DNA from: Cognatundibacterium curvum
GTDB taxonomy: Bacteria; Pseudomonadota; Gammaproteobacteria; Burkholderiales; Burkholderiaceae_D
NCBI RefSeq assembly: GCF_014284235.1
Contig: NZ_JACOGD010000004.1
Coordinates: forward strand, 1 to 64,000
DNA length: 64,000 nucleotides
Reading direction: 5' to 3'
The position numbers and the translations under genes were made by a program. Below are positions 34,115 through 43,730 of the stretch, piece by piece. Numbering within the stretch: the first letter of the stretch is position 1; each line of letters starts with the position of its first letter. Below the pieces are notes generated by a model that ran no database searches, had not been told where the DNA came from, and was given only the letters and a program-made list of their open reading frames with translations.

Positions 34115-37100
34115 CGTGCGCTAATCCAATCTAGCAAGCGACTCCATTGCTGCTGCACATTGGACCATGCCTGACTCGCCAATTGCTGCAACTGTGCCAC
34201 AGGGCTATCCGCCAGCATTGCTGTCTTCGCCTGCACACCTGCCGCTGGATTGCTGACATTCGCAAACAGCACGGATTTCTCAGCCGCGTTATCTGCATTA
34301 ATTTGCCGGAAATCGCCCTCCCAGACCGGGTCACCCCAATTCACGCCGTCGCTGCTGACATAGAAATTGACCAGACTCATGGTGCCATTACCACCACCCA
34401 CACGTGGCAGGTAACGGAAGCCAGCAAGCTCTTGCGCTCCGCCCAGATCGACCTGGAACCAATGTGGCGGGCGTGGATTGGCCGTTTGCCACTGGGTATG
34501 CCAGATCGTATCTTTGTTTCCGTCAATCGCATTCGCAGCAGCACCGTTCTCGCCTTGCAGTTCTGCGCTGTCTGCGCTGGCTTTCCAATTGCTACGCGCC
34601 AGCAAAGCCCCCTGCTCATTGACCAGATTAAATTCCGCCATCGAACCCCAGGCATTGTTATTCACCTCGCCCAGTTGCTCCAGCTTCACATAACGGACCG
34701 CGCCACCTGTCAGTTCTGCATTGCCGATCTGATTGACAAAAGCTGCTAACTGATTGAGCTCAGCATCCGTAAAGGAGCGCATTTTTTGCGCACCGGCACC
34801 CAGTAATGGGGGATTGGCCGCATTGATGGTCGCCGGATTATGCGCTGCAATCGCCTGCTGTACCGTCGCAGCAGAGCCATCATGCAAATAAGGCGCAGTG
34901 GCCCAGACATCGCGTAAAGTCGGCACATCCAGACCCGTCAAAGGCGTGCCCTGACGCTGGCCGCTGCTGGCTTTGAGGGTGCCGATGTTATACAACTTAC
35001 CCAAGGCCGTACCACTGACCGTAAAGTTCACCCCAGTGTGACAAGATGCGCAGTAAGTATTAAACAGACCGCGTCCCGCCTTGCCATCCACTGTCAGCGA
35101 GTTATCCGGATTCCGATAAGGGCTGGCATCAACCTGGCGCAAGGATGCCATGTAAGCCGCCAATGCATCCAGATCAGCGCTGAGGCCCGCCTTTTTATCG
35201 CCTAAGGGCTGATTGCGGGTGCCGGCATTGTAATCCGCATCCTTCATCAATCCTGTGCCTTGGGCAAAGCTGCGGATCTGGGATTCAAAATCCTGTAGCT
35301 CGTCAAAATTTCCTGACCAATGCAGATTCATCTGGCCACCGGCGCGGCCACGCAGGCTGATGGTATTGCGTAAGCCCTCGCCTAAACCGGTAAAGTCCCA
35401 GGTACGGCCATCGGTTCCAGCCTCGCTGTGGCAAGCGGTACAGCTGAGCCAGCCGCCACGCGCCAGACGTGGATCACGCGCATCATAGAAATGCTGTTTC
35501 CCGATTAAAACCTGTGCACTGAGTTTCTCAGCCGCGATGGTGGATGCCACTTGTACTGCACCCACCTGCATTTGCCCACGCTGCAGCATAGCTGTCAGAT
35601 CGAAACGACTGACCGTGCGGTCCATAAAATTATTAACGAACAGCACATTGCCATCGCTGGAAAAACTCAGTCCCTGTGGTGCGCGCCCTGCATCAAAGCG
35701 GAACATTTCGCGTGCACCAACCGGATCAAGCACCGCGATCTGCCTGGTGTTTTCCAATGCGAGGAACAGATACGCACCACCCGGATGAAACGCTGCCGCA
35801 CTGACCAGACCGGTGCTATTGATATCAACTCGGGCAGCGTAATCCTCTTTCATGCTGTTGAGATTAATGCGCGAGCTGATCGCTCTGACCGTGTTCTGAA
35901 AGTCGAGATTTTTTCCATCGCGCAGACTACCGCGCAGTATATTGTCCTGTTTGGATGGTATCCAGGCTGAAACGCCATCCGGTGCAATCGCAGCGGCGGC
36001 CAGATAATTGGGTATGCCGCGTCCCTGAGTTTGTGCATCCTGTTTATCACTATGCTGCAGGATCACTGAGCTTTGCAGGCGCAGAGGATGCGTATTTGCT
36101 ACCACCACAATACCGCCATAATTGACGCCATTGACCGTCGTTTGCACCTTGGCTGTACCTTCACCAGGCAAAGCTGGCGTAATAAAGCGTGATACCAGCA
36201 GACGATCACTGTCCTGATGCAAACTCAGATAACGCGGCGTGGCACCGACACTGAGACTCGCCATCTGCTTGCCAGTCGCGCTGTCGATTTGCCACACCTG
36301 GCCCAGCGCTTCCAGCGCGACATACAGGCGCGCTTCATTAGCCGCCGCGACGATGCCGAACGGCTGGCTACCCACAGGCAAGGCCACGGTATTGCTGACT
36401 TTCAGTGTCGTGCTATCGATCACACTCAGACTGGCCGCATCGCGATTGCTGACCCACACTTTGCCATCTGTCGTCAGCGCCAATTGGCGCGGCCCTTTAC
36501 CTACCGCAATCTCAGCCAGTTTCTGCAGATTTTGCGCATCCATCACCGTTACGCTGTCATTGTCCGGATTCACCACCCAAATACGGTCACCGCCAGTGCG
36601 TTTTTCCGTCAACAGCGCGGTCGATGCGCGCGCCTGCCCCGCAATCGCAGGGGTCGTCACCGCCTGATAAAAACTATAGGTGGAGATAATGCCGGACAGG
36701 TTTTTTACTGTCGCAGTAACACGGTACAGCCCGGGCTGAGTGTATTGATGCGTCGTCGTCGCGCTGGCACTGAACGTGTTGGAATTAGCGCTGCCATCGC
36801 CAAAGTCCCAGGCAAAAGTCAGACCACTGCCGGTTGCATTCACCTGATAACTGACCGTCGATCCGTTGATTTGCGCTTGTACATTGACCGGTGAAATCAC
36901 CGCCGCAGGCAGCGTCACATTCATCACGAAGCTTTGGGATGCGACGCCACCACGACCATCGCTGACACTGGCACTGACCATGAAACTGCCGTCGCGGGTC
37001 GTGGTGCCGCTGATCAGACCGGTCGCGGCATTCAGGGTCAAACCGGGCGGCAAACCAGATGCAGTAAAACTCAGGGTATCGCCATCAGGATCATTCGCCT

Positions 37101-39951
37101 GCAAGTTGAGATTCACGGTCTGCCCGAGCTGCACACCGGTGAAGGTCGGCATATTCAAGGTCGGCGCACGGTTTGCGGGACGACCATACACCTGCACTTC
37201 TGCGAGCTGCAGGAAGTTTGTGCCAGCCAGTTGTACTTTGACGTAACGGCCACTGGCTTTCAGGTCCAGTAACAGATTGGATGGAGCGACTCCGGCGTAA
37301 TAGGACTTAGTAACAGCGGTATCAGCCAGCAAACTGTTCAGGCTGCGGCCACTCATGTCCTGCGCCGACGCCAATACATAGAAATTGCCCAGACGTTCGG
37401 CACAGCAATCGCTGCGATTCCAGATGCGCACCCGGCTCAATTCTTGCACACTGCCGAGATCGACCTGCCACCAGTCATTGGCGGCTGTTCCTGCGGTATG
37501 GGTAACACTGCCATTGGCGAGATTGCCATCACTGATGCCATCGACTGCGCGTGCGCTGTCAAAATTCTGATACATGGATGACTGTGAAGTCGCTTTTCCA
37601 CGCGCCAGATTGTTCAGATATATCGTTTTCTCTGCCGCGTTGTTCTGGAAATCAGCCAGATTTCCTTCCGCGACAGGATTGCCCCAGTTCACGCCATCGG
37701 CACTGGTGTAAAAATAAAATCTGGCGATGGTACCGTTACCGCCGCCTGGCCTTGGTAAATAGCGGAAAGCGCTCAGCTGCATCGCTTTGCCCAGGTCGAC
37801 CACAAAGGAATGTGGTGCAGCTGTGGCGTTGGCAGTCCAGGCAGTATGCCAAATCGTATTCGGATCACCGTCTATGGCATTGGCCGGGCCATGATTACCA
37901 GCCTGCGCTTCAGCACTGTCTGCACTGACCTTCCAACCCGCGCGTGGCAGCAAATTGCCATCCTGATCCAACAAATTGAATTCCGCCATCGAGGCCCAGG
38001 GATTACCGCCTACCTCAGACATCTGGACCAGCTTCACAAAACGGGTGCTGCCCGCAGCAGCGACATTCCACACAAAATCGCTGCTGACATACGCGCCGCT
38101 ACTCTGCGCAAACACAGTGACAGAATAGCTGCCTGCCTGTGTCACCACACCGGAAATCACACCGCTTTGCGCATTGATGCTCAGACCTGGCGGTAATCCG
38201 CTGGCACGAAAACTCACCGCACCGGGTGCAGCTACGGTCGCCGTAATATTTAAGGAAACATTGCTACCAGTATTAGAAAACTGGTCGTCAGGCGCCTGCA
38301 GTTTAGGCGCATTGTTGCCGTGAATATTAATCGTCTTCGCAATTGAAGGCACACCTTTGGCATCCAAACCGAACAGCATGTAATTACCAGGCAATAAGAT
38401 CCCTGGATTGCCCGGTATATTCAGCGTGTATTGCCCTGCCGCGCTGCGCGTAAAGCTGAGTGCGATACGGCGCTGATCGTTGTTGACCGTATGGGTCGTG
38501 GCCGACAGGCGTATTAAGGCAAACGCAGCGATACCGTCAGTCGCGCTGACATTGATATTACTGCCGTAACCAGCCGTTGCCGGTACCGTCGTCAAGACCG
38601 GACGATTGGCCGCTGTACCATCTGCGTTCAACAAATAAGATGGCGTATAGACTTGTATATCCTGATGGTTCGCCGCACAGCCATTGCCACACAGGCCGCC
38701 ACCTGCGGACAATACGCGTCCGTCATGCATCAGCAAGGCGACGGAGTGATACACACGCGGTACCGACATGGCAGGCAAAGTCGTGAAAGTTTCTGTCACC
38801 GGGTCCCATAATTCGGGCGCCAATACTGCGGTGTTATCGGAGAACGGTACGGGACGGGTCTGTCCACCTATCACCATCACCTTGCCATCCGGCAGAACTA
38901 CCAGATTGGAATAAGCGCGCGCGTAACTCATGGAAGCGAGTTTGCGTACTGACAGGCTGCCATTGGTGTTGATCAGGTAAACGGAATTGCTCGCATCGGC
39001 GTCCTGATAATCTTTAGCACCACCAACTTTGAGTATCTTTCCGGCGTCGTACATGACGGTGTTTCCATTCATGGAATCAGCGTCGTCTGCACGTTGTCCA
39101 GCCGGTGACACCGAGCCATTGCCGCGCGTATCTATCCAGTTCATATTGCGACTTGGCCCCGCGTGCAAGACTTTGCCATTGCCGGTTGGGATCAGCCACA
39201 TATGATTATCACCACGGTACACACCACCGGCGTCATTGGTCAGCATATTGGCGACCGAGACTCCACTCAGGCGCCGCCAGCCATTGGCGTTATCCCAGAT
39301 TTCGCCATGCTTGTTGCCGGCACCGCCAGACCAGGAACCACCCAGTGTGAACACCGAGCCATCTGCCAAGGTGGTCGAGGCGTTGTAACCACGGGTGATG
39401 TTCATGTTGGCCGCTGAACTCCAGCTTGCATTGGCCGGGTTGTAGATACTGGTTTTGCCGCTATCGATGCCGCCATTCACCAGCAAGCGGCCGTCACTGA
39501 GCAAGGCCGTACCCGGACAAAACATGTCATGCCCGGTAGCGCTGATCAGCGTTTCTGTCGCTTTATTGGTGAGGGGATCAAAATTCGAGAAATAAGTCTG
39601 CCCGCCTGCGCCAAACGAGAAGCGGTCATTAGCAGACCAGAACAAGACATGTCCATCCGGCAAATTGGAGGCCGCTGCAGGCACCAGCGACAGCGGGATA
39701 GGTGCCGACCATGAAGAAGGCGCTGCAGGCGCAGCACGCAAACTATCGAAAGCCAGGCTCAGATTGCTGCCACTTTGCTCAGCAGAAGCTTGAGGCGCAG
39801 ACTGATTTCCGCCACAAGCCGCCAGCGACAACATCAAGATACTGCTCAATACGGGCAAAACTGTAACTCGCGTTACATATGTTACAGTTTTCACATTTGG
39901 CGCAGCCAACACAGCCCGTACAGCTTGCATTTCTGAAAATTGATAGCGCAT
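34111..39951 (-). CDS. Copper radical oxidase (galactose oxidase-like) fused to diheme cytochrome c module
   Basis: A 1,946-aa exported lipoprotein (lipobox LSLAACGG, Cys46). Residues ~75-545 are a galactose-oxidase Kelch domain plus DUF1929. Its active-site residues all align with GalOx: C145 (HDMFCPG, =Cys228), Y189 (RGYNAS, =Tyr272), W207 (GGSWSGG, =Trp290), Y401-H402 (VYHS, =Tyr495-His496) and H487 (THTVNNDQRR, =His581); spacings 44, 18 and 85 are identical. Then come an Ig-like unit, two discoidin (F5/8C) domains, a second Ig-like unit, a PKD domain, a YVTN beta-propeller, a diheme peroxidase-like module with CTACH (1504-1508) and CASCH (1634-1638), and a third discoidin domain. It should oxidise an alcohol or aldehyde on the cell surface; substrate unknown. 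AGG 7 nt upstream supports the start. Confidence 0.92.
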   Translation of the reverse strand: MRYQFSEMQAVRAVLAAPNVKTVTYVTRVTVLPVLSSILMLSLAACGGNQSAPQASAEQSGSNLSLAFDSLRAAPAAPSSWSAPIPLSLVPAAASNLPDGHVLFWSANDRFSFGAGGQTYFSNFDPLTNKATETLISATGHDMFCPGTALLSDGRLLVNGGIDSGKTSIYNPANASWSSAANMNITRGYNASTTLADGSVFTLGGSWSGGAGNKHGEIWDNANGWRRLSGVSVANMLTNDAGGVYRGDNHMWLIPTGNGKVLHAGPSRNMNWIDTRGNGSVSPAGQRADDADSMNGNTVMYDAGKILKVGGAKDYQDADASNSVYLINTNGSLSVRKLASMSYARAYSNLVVLPDGKVMVIGGQTRPVPFSDNTAVLAPELWDPVTETFTTLPAMSVPRVYHSVALLMHDGRVLSAGGGLCGNGCAANHQDIQVYTPSYLLNADGTAANRPVLTTVPATAGYGSNINVSATDGIAAFALIRLSATTHTVNNDQRRIALSFTRSAAGQYTLNIPGNPGILLPGNYMLFGLDAKGVPSIAKTINIHGNNAPKLQAPDDQFSNTGSNVSLNITATVAAPGAVSFRASGLPPGLSINAQSGVISGVVTQAGSYSVTVFAQSSGAYVSSDFVWNVAAAGSTRFVKLVQMSEVGGNPWASMAEFNLLDQDGNLLPRAGWKVSADSAEAQAGNHGPANAIDGDPNTIWHTAWTANATAAPHSFVVDLGKAMQLSAFRYLPRPGGGNGTIARFYFYTSADGVNWGNPVAEGNLADFQNNAAEKTIYLNNLARGKATSQSSMYQNFDSARAVDGISDGNLANGSVTHTAGTAANDWWQVDLGSVQELSRVRIWNRSDCCAERLGNFYVLASAQDMSGRSLNSLLADTAVTKSYYAGVAPSNLLLDLKASGRYVKVQLAGTNFLQLAEVQVYGRPANRAPTLNMPTFTGVQLGQTVNLNLQANDPDGDTLSFTASGLPPGLTLNAATGLISGTTTRDGSFMVSASVSDGRGGVASQSFVMNVTLPAAVISPVNVQAQINGSTVSYQVNATGSGLTFAWDFGDGSANSNTFSASATTTHQYTQPGLYRVTATVKNLSGIISTYSFYQAVTTPAIAGQARASTALLTEKRTGGDRIWVVNPDNDSVTVMDAQNLQKLAEIAVGKGPRQLALTTDGKVWVSNRDAASLSVIDSTTLKVSNTVALPVGSQPFGIVAAANEARLYVALEALGQVWQIDSATGKQMASLSVGATPRYLSLHQDSDRLLVSRFITPALPGEGTAKVQTTVNGVNYGGIVVVANTHPLRLQSSVILQHSDKQDAQTQGRGIPNYLAAAAIAPDGVSAWIPSKQDNILRGSLRDGKNLDFQNTVRAISSRINLNSMKEDYAARVDINSTGLVSAAAFHPGGAYLFLALENTRQIAVLDPVGAREMFRFDAGRAPQGLSFSSDGNVLFVNNFMDRTVSRFDLTAMLQRGQMQVGAVQVASTIAAEKLSAQVLIGKQHFYDARDPRLARGGWLSCTACHSEAGTDGRTWDFTGLGEGLRNTISLRGRAGGQMNLHWSGNFDELQDFESQIRSFAQGTGLMKDADYNAGTRNQPLGDKKAGLSADLDALAAYMASLRQVDASPYRNPDNSLTVDGKAGRGLFNTYCASCHTGVNFTVSGTALGKLYNIGTLKASSGQRQGTPLTGLDVPTLRDVWATAPYLHDGSAATVQQAIAAHNPATINAANPPLLGAGAQKMRSFTDAELNQLAAFVNQIGNAELTGGAVRYVKLEQLGEVNNNAWGSMAEFNLVNEQGALLARSNWKASADSAELQGENGAAANAIDGNKDTIWHTQWQTANPRPPHWFQVDLGGAQELAGFRYLPRVGGGNGTMSLVNFYVSSDGVNWGDPVWEGDFRQINADNAAEKSVLFANVSNPAAGVQAKTAMLADSPVAQLQQLASQAWSNVQQQWSRLLDWISAR

Positions 39952-40467
39952 TCCGGTACCTGATTTCGATAGTTAACTCAAGAAGTTCGCTATGCTAAAT
40001 TCAGTTACCAATAGTTACAATTGTCAAAAAGAAATTACATTTCTCTACGTTAATTTTTCTTGAAGGAATTCTCTATTTTTCTTGCTTGTCTTTGCCTGAA
40101 CTGAGTTTTCCTTAGCTCGAAGCAATTGTGCTGAAATACATTTTCTGCACATCACTAAAAATCCAGGCAATCATGCTGAGACGCAATGTTCATCATGCTT
40201 TCAGGAATGTTGCCTCTAGTAGACTATGCAAAAATAAGCAATGTTCTCTACGCTCAATAAGCCTGAAATTCCTTCGAAAAACAGTTACCCGTGGAAATTG
40301 AAAATGATTGTTAATTTAATTATTTTATTTGTGAATCATTTTTAAATGACGTGAAAAGTGGGGATTTATTACAAAATCCCCGTATCTGGTTCAATTGCTG
40401 CTACCAATTTTGCTCAAAATTCACTCAAAAACGATGCTAAATGACTCATGCTTACAGTCATTTACTG
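39952..40467. other. 516-bp intergenic region upstream of the copper oxidase operon
   Basis: Very AT-rich, no gene. It contains an inverted pair AAAATGATT (40301-40309) and AATCATTTTT (40334-40343) and GTAAC-type repeats near 40005-40020. A weak ATGACT/AGTCAT hairpin (40441-40461) just beyond cobQ may help terminate the B12 operon. Confidence 0.5.
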
Positions 40468-41919
40468 TCAGTCCAGCCGCGCCAGCGCATCGAGTATAGG
40501 CGCAGCCGCATCGGCGATGCGATCTATACTGAGTTCACGTAATGCAGCCAAATCAACTTTGTGCTCACTGCGTAAGCCGGCCCAGTGCAACAAAGCCTGA
40601 CAAGCTTCAGGATGATCGAACATGCCATGCAAATAGCTGCCCAGTATCTGGCCATCGGCTGAAACTGCGCCCTCACCTTCAGCCTGCCCATCCAGCCTGA
40701 ACGCCGGTGACAGTTTGCTGACATACGTCACCCCCATGTGGATTTCGTAGCCACTGACGCGTGCCTCATCAGGATCAGGTGCAAACGCACACACACCTGT
40801 GACTTGCTGCAGCCTTTTTTCGCGGGTCAATTCGGTAACCGTATCGAGCAATGCGAAGCCCGCCGTGATGCCTGGCGCGCTTTCCACACCATGCATATCG
40901 CTGATCTGCTGGCCCAGCATCTGATAACCGCCGCAGATGCCGATCAGCTTGCCGCCATAGCGTAAATGCTTACGCAACACGGTTTCCCAACCCTGCTGGC
41001 GCAAAAACTCCAGATCCGAACGGGTGTTTTTACTGCCGGGCAAAATAATTAAATCTGCCGCAGGGATGGCCTGATCCGGGCCGATGAATTGCAAATCCAC
41101 GTCAGGATGCGCGCGCAAGGCATCGAAATCGGTGTGGTTGGAAATGCGTGGAATGGCAGGCACGATAATGCGGAAGCGGCCACTGCCATGCTGACTGGAT
41201 TGAATCGCATCCTCGGCATCAAGCTGCAATCCGTGCAGATACGGCAGCACCGCCAGCACCGGCTTACCGGTTTTTTCCTCCAGCCAGCGCAGACCCGGTT
41301 CCAGCAGGCTGATATCGCCGCGAAAGCGGTTAATCACAAAGCCGATAATGCGGTTTTGCTCGGACGCAGACAAACAAGCCAGCGTCCCCAGAAAATGGGC
41401 GAACACGCCGCCACGGTCAATATCCGCCACCAGAATCACAGGGCAATCGACCGCTTCGGCAAAGCCCATATTCGCGATATCGCGTTCGCGCAGATTGACT
41501 TCAGCCGGGCTGCCCGCACCCTCCACCACGATCACCTGATATTGCTGTTGCAGGCGCTGATAAGACTCCAGCACCGCCCCCATCGCAACCGTCTTGTATT
41601 GGTCATAGTCACGCGCATGCATGTCAGCACGCACTTTGCCGTGGATAATAATTTGCGCGCCAGTATCCGATGAAGGTTTCAGCAATACCGGATTCATATC
41701 GGTATGCGGCAGTATGCCAGCGGCCTGCGCCTGCAAAGCCTGAGCGCGCCCGATTTCACCGCCATCCACCGTCACCGCGCTGTTCAGCGCCATATTCTGC
41801 GGCTTCATTGGAGCCACACGCACGCCCTGGCGTTGCAACAGGCGGCATAAGGCCGCGACCACGGTACTTTTCCCGGCATCAGAAGTCGTGCCCTGCACCA
41901 TCAGTGTCGTCAGTTTCAT
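40468..41919 (-). CDS. cobQ: Cobyric acid synthase
   Basis: A 483-aa glutamine amidotransferase that amidates side chains b, d, e and g of adenosylcobyrinate a,c-diamide. The N-terminal dethiobiotin-synthetase-like domain has [12 protein letters not shown] and [11 protein letters not shown]. The C-terminal GATase has the nucleophilic Cys in [12 protein letters not shown] and the catalytic His in GSYLHGMFD. It is the last gene of the riboswitch-led B12 operon, 24 bp after the cytosolic BtuF-like gene. Confidence 0.97.
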   Translation of the reverse strand: MKLTTLMVQGTTSDAGKSTVVAALCRLLQRQGVRVAPMKPQNMALNSAVTVDGGEIGRAQALQAQAAGILPHTDMNPVLLKPSSDTGAQIIIHGKVRADMHARDYDQYKTVAMGAVLESYQRLQQQYQVIVVEGAGSPAEVNLRERDIANMGFAEAVDCPVILVADIDRGGVFAHFLGTLACLSASEQNRIIGFVINRFRGDISLLEPGLRWLEEKTGKPVLAVLPYLHGLQLDAEDAIQSSQHGSGRFRIIVPAIPRISNHTDFDALRAHPDVDLQFIGPDQAIPAADLIILPGSKNTRSDLEFLRQQGWETVLRKHLRYGGKLIGICGGYQMLGQQISDMHGVESAPGITAGFALLDTVTELTREKRLQQVTGVCAFAPDPDEARVSGYEIHMGVTYVSKLSPAFRLDGQAEGEGAVSADGQILGSYLHGMFDHPEACQALLHWAGLRSEHKVDLAALRELSIDRIADAAAPILDALARLD

Positions 41920-41943
41920 CTATTTGTTTTCTATGCAGTTCAG

Positions 41944-42747
41944 TTACAGCATGGCCTGTGCGGCTTGCCAGTCAGCGATCAGCACATGGATTTGTAGCAG
42001 CCCGTGCTGGATCGCAGCCGGGCCAGGCGACAGAATATCGGGGGATTTAATTTCAAATACCCGTCCATGTCTGACCGCAGGAATTTGCTCCCAGCCAGGT
42101 CGCGCCATCAATTGTTCAGGCCGGAATTTTTTACCGCACCAGGAAGCGATGATGATATCCGGCGCGCGCCGTATCACTTCGTCGGGATCGGCAATAATGC
42201 GGTCTTTCGCGCTATAGAAAACAGCCCTATCTGCAAATACATCCTCACCACCAGCGATCTCGATTAATTCCGATACCCAGCCTATACCCGACATCAGCGG
42301 CTCATTCCACTCTTCGAAATACACTTTGGGACGCTGTGTCCATGCTGTCGTGTCGCGCCTACAGGCCGCGATCTGCTGCTCGAGCTCAGCCACCAGCGCA
42401 AGGCCAGCTTCTGCCCGGCCAGCCAGCATAGCCAGCACTTGTATCATATGCAGGATGCCCGCCACATCACGCTGATTAAAGGCATGCACCTCTACCCCGG
42501 CACTGATCAGTTCGCGGCTCAGTTCTGCCTGCATATTCGAATAGGCGACTACCAAATCGGGTCTGACGGCCAGTATCTTTTCTACTTTGGCCGAAGAAAA
42601 TCCACTGATCTTAGGCTTCTCTTCACGTGCACGCGCCGGTCTGACCGTGTAGCCGGAAATCCCGGCCACCAGATCTTCGGCACCTATCGCATACATGACT
42701 TCAACTGCCTCAGTCGATAAGCAGGCGATACGCTGATATAAACTCAT
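41944..42747 (-). CDS. BtuF-like cobalamin-binding protein without signal peptide
   Basis: A 267-aa protein of the BtuF/FecB periplasmic-binding fold (ACLSTEAVEVMYAIGAEDLVAGISGYT, VRPDLVVAYSN, ISGYTVRP). It has no signal peptide: the ATG at 42747, in the previous stop (ATGA), begins MSLYQRIACLS directly at the fold. It may act in the cytosol as a corrinoid-binding or chaperone-like protein; this is inference. It differs clearly from its exported neighbour. Confidence 0.85.
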   Translation of the reverse strand: MSLYQRIACLSTEAVEVMYAIGAEDLVAGISGYTVRPARAREEKPKISGFSSAKVEKILAVRPDLVVAYSNMQAELSRELISAGVEVHAFNQRDVAGILHMIQVLAMLAGRAEAGLALVAELEQQIAACRRDTTAWTQRPKVYFEEWNEPLMSGIGWVSELIEIAGGEDVFADRAVFYSAKDRIIADPDEVIRRAPDIIIASWCGKKFRPEQLMARPGWEQIPAVRHGRVFEIKSPDILSPGPAAIQHGLLQIHVLIADWQAAQAML

Positions 42748-43730
42748 GACTTCACTTTCTGTACTGCTGTGGCTGACTGTGTTCCTGACTGCGCACCGGT
42801 TTGACGGTGTAGTCTGGCCTGCTCCAGTGCTTCGCACATGGCGCGTGCGCCTTCAATCATGCGGGGGCCAGGGCGGTTCATCAAATCGCCATCAATCGCC
42901 ACCAGATTCTGATTTTTGTTGGCCAGCAAAGTCGGGAAGCTCTTCCACTGTTCCAGCATAAGGCTAATACGCTTTTTGTTTTCGGCTGCCAGTATCAGTT
43001 CCGGATTTTCCTGCAATACGGATTCTATGCTGACCACCGGTGCTGTGGTGGTGAGCTTGCCGTAGATATTTTCACCACCGCAGCTGCGCAATACGTCATT
43101 GATAATGTGTTTTTCATTGAGCGTGTACAGCGGCTTATTCCAGACCTGATAGAAAGTGCGCACTACCGGTTTTTGCGCATAGCGGCTGGCAATCTGCTGC
43201 CATTGCAAGCGAAAATCCGCTGCCGCCAGCTCCGCTTTTTTGCTGGTCCCCATCAGTAGTCCCAGCTTACTCAGGGTCTCGGGGATATGCTCCATCTGAT
43301 GCGGTTCGCTGAAAAAGAAAGGCACGCCGGATTGCTTCAGCAATTCCAGCTGACGATCAAATGCGCCATGCATCCAGACTACGATCAAATCCGGCTTGGC
43401 TGCCAGAATGCGTTCCATATCCAGCTGACGTAAATCACCGATACGCGGTATCACTTTAGCCGCTTCCGGAAAGTCGCTATAGCTGACGGTGGCGACGATT
43501 TTATCGCCAGCACCCGCAGCAAAAATCAGCTCAGTCACATGCGGTGCCAGACTGATCACGCGTTGCGCCGGTTTGCTTAAAGTGACCTGACGCCCCAGAT
43601 CATCGGTCACCGTCAATTGCGCCGCTGGGGCCGCTATTGCTGCCGATGCAGATGCAGCAGAAACCGGCAATGGCAAACTGCTGCCCAATATCGCAACCCA
43701 AGCGAGTTGCCGCCATAAAGTGGTATTCAT
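42744..43730 (-). CDS. btuF: Cobalamin ABC transporter substrate-binding protein
   Basis: A 328-aa periplasmic B12-binding protein with a signal peptide (LAWVAILGSSLPLPVSAASA) and the BtuF fold (RVISLAPHVTELIFAAGAGDKIVATVSYSDFP, LAAKPDLIVVW). It passes B12 from BtuB to BtuCD. The ATG at 43730 overlaps the previous stop (ATGA). It lies far from btuCD within the same operon. Confidence 0.88.
   Translation of the reverse strand: MNTTLWRQLAWVAILGSSLPLPVSAASASAAIAAPAAQLTVTDDLGRQVTLSKPAQRVISLAPHVTELIFAAGAGDKIVATVSYSDFPEAAKVIPRIGDLRQLDMERILAAKPDLIVVWMHGAFDRQLELLKQSGVPFFFSEPHQMEHIPETLSKLGLLMGTSKKAELAAADFRLQWQQIASRYAQKPVVRTFYQVWNKPLYTLNEKHIINDVLRSCGGENIYGKLTTTAPVVSIESVLQENPELILAAENKKRISLMLEQWKSFPTLLANKNQNLVAIDGDLMNRPGPRMIEGARAMCEALEQARLHRQTGAQSGTQSATAVQKVKS

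Noticed and set aside
34147-34749. Long plus-strand frames opposite the copper oxidase gene
   Set aside because: They are antisense to conserved discoidin and cytochrome codons and show no domain of their own.
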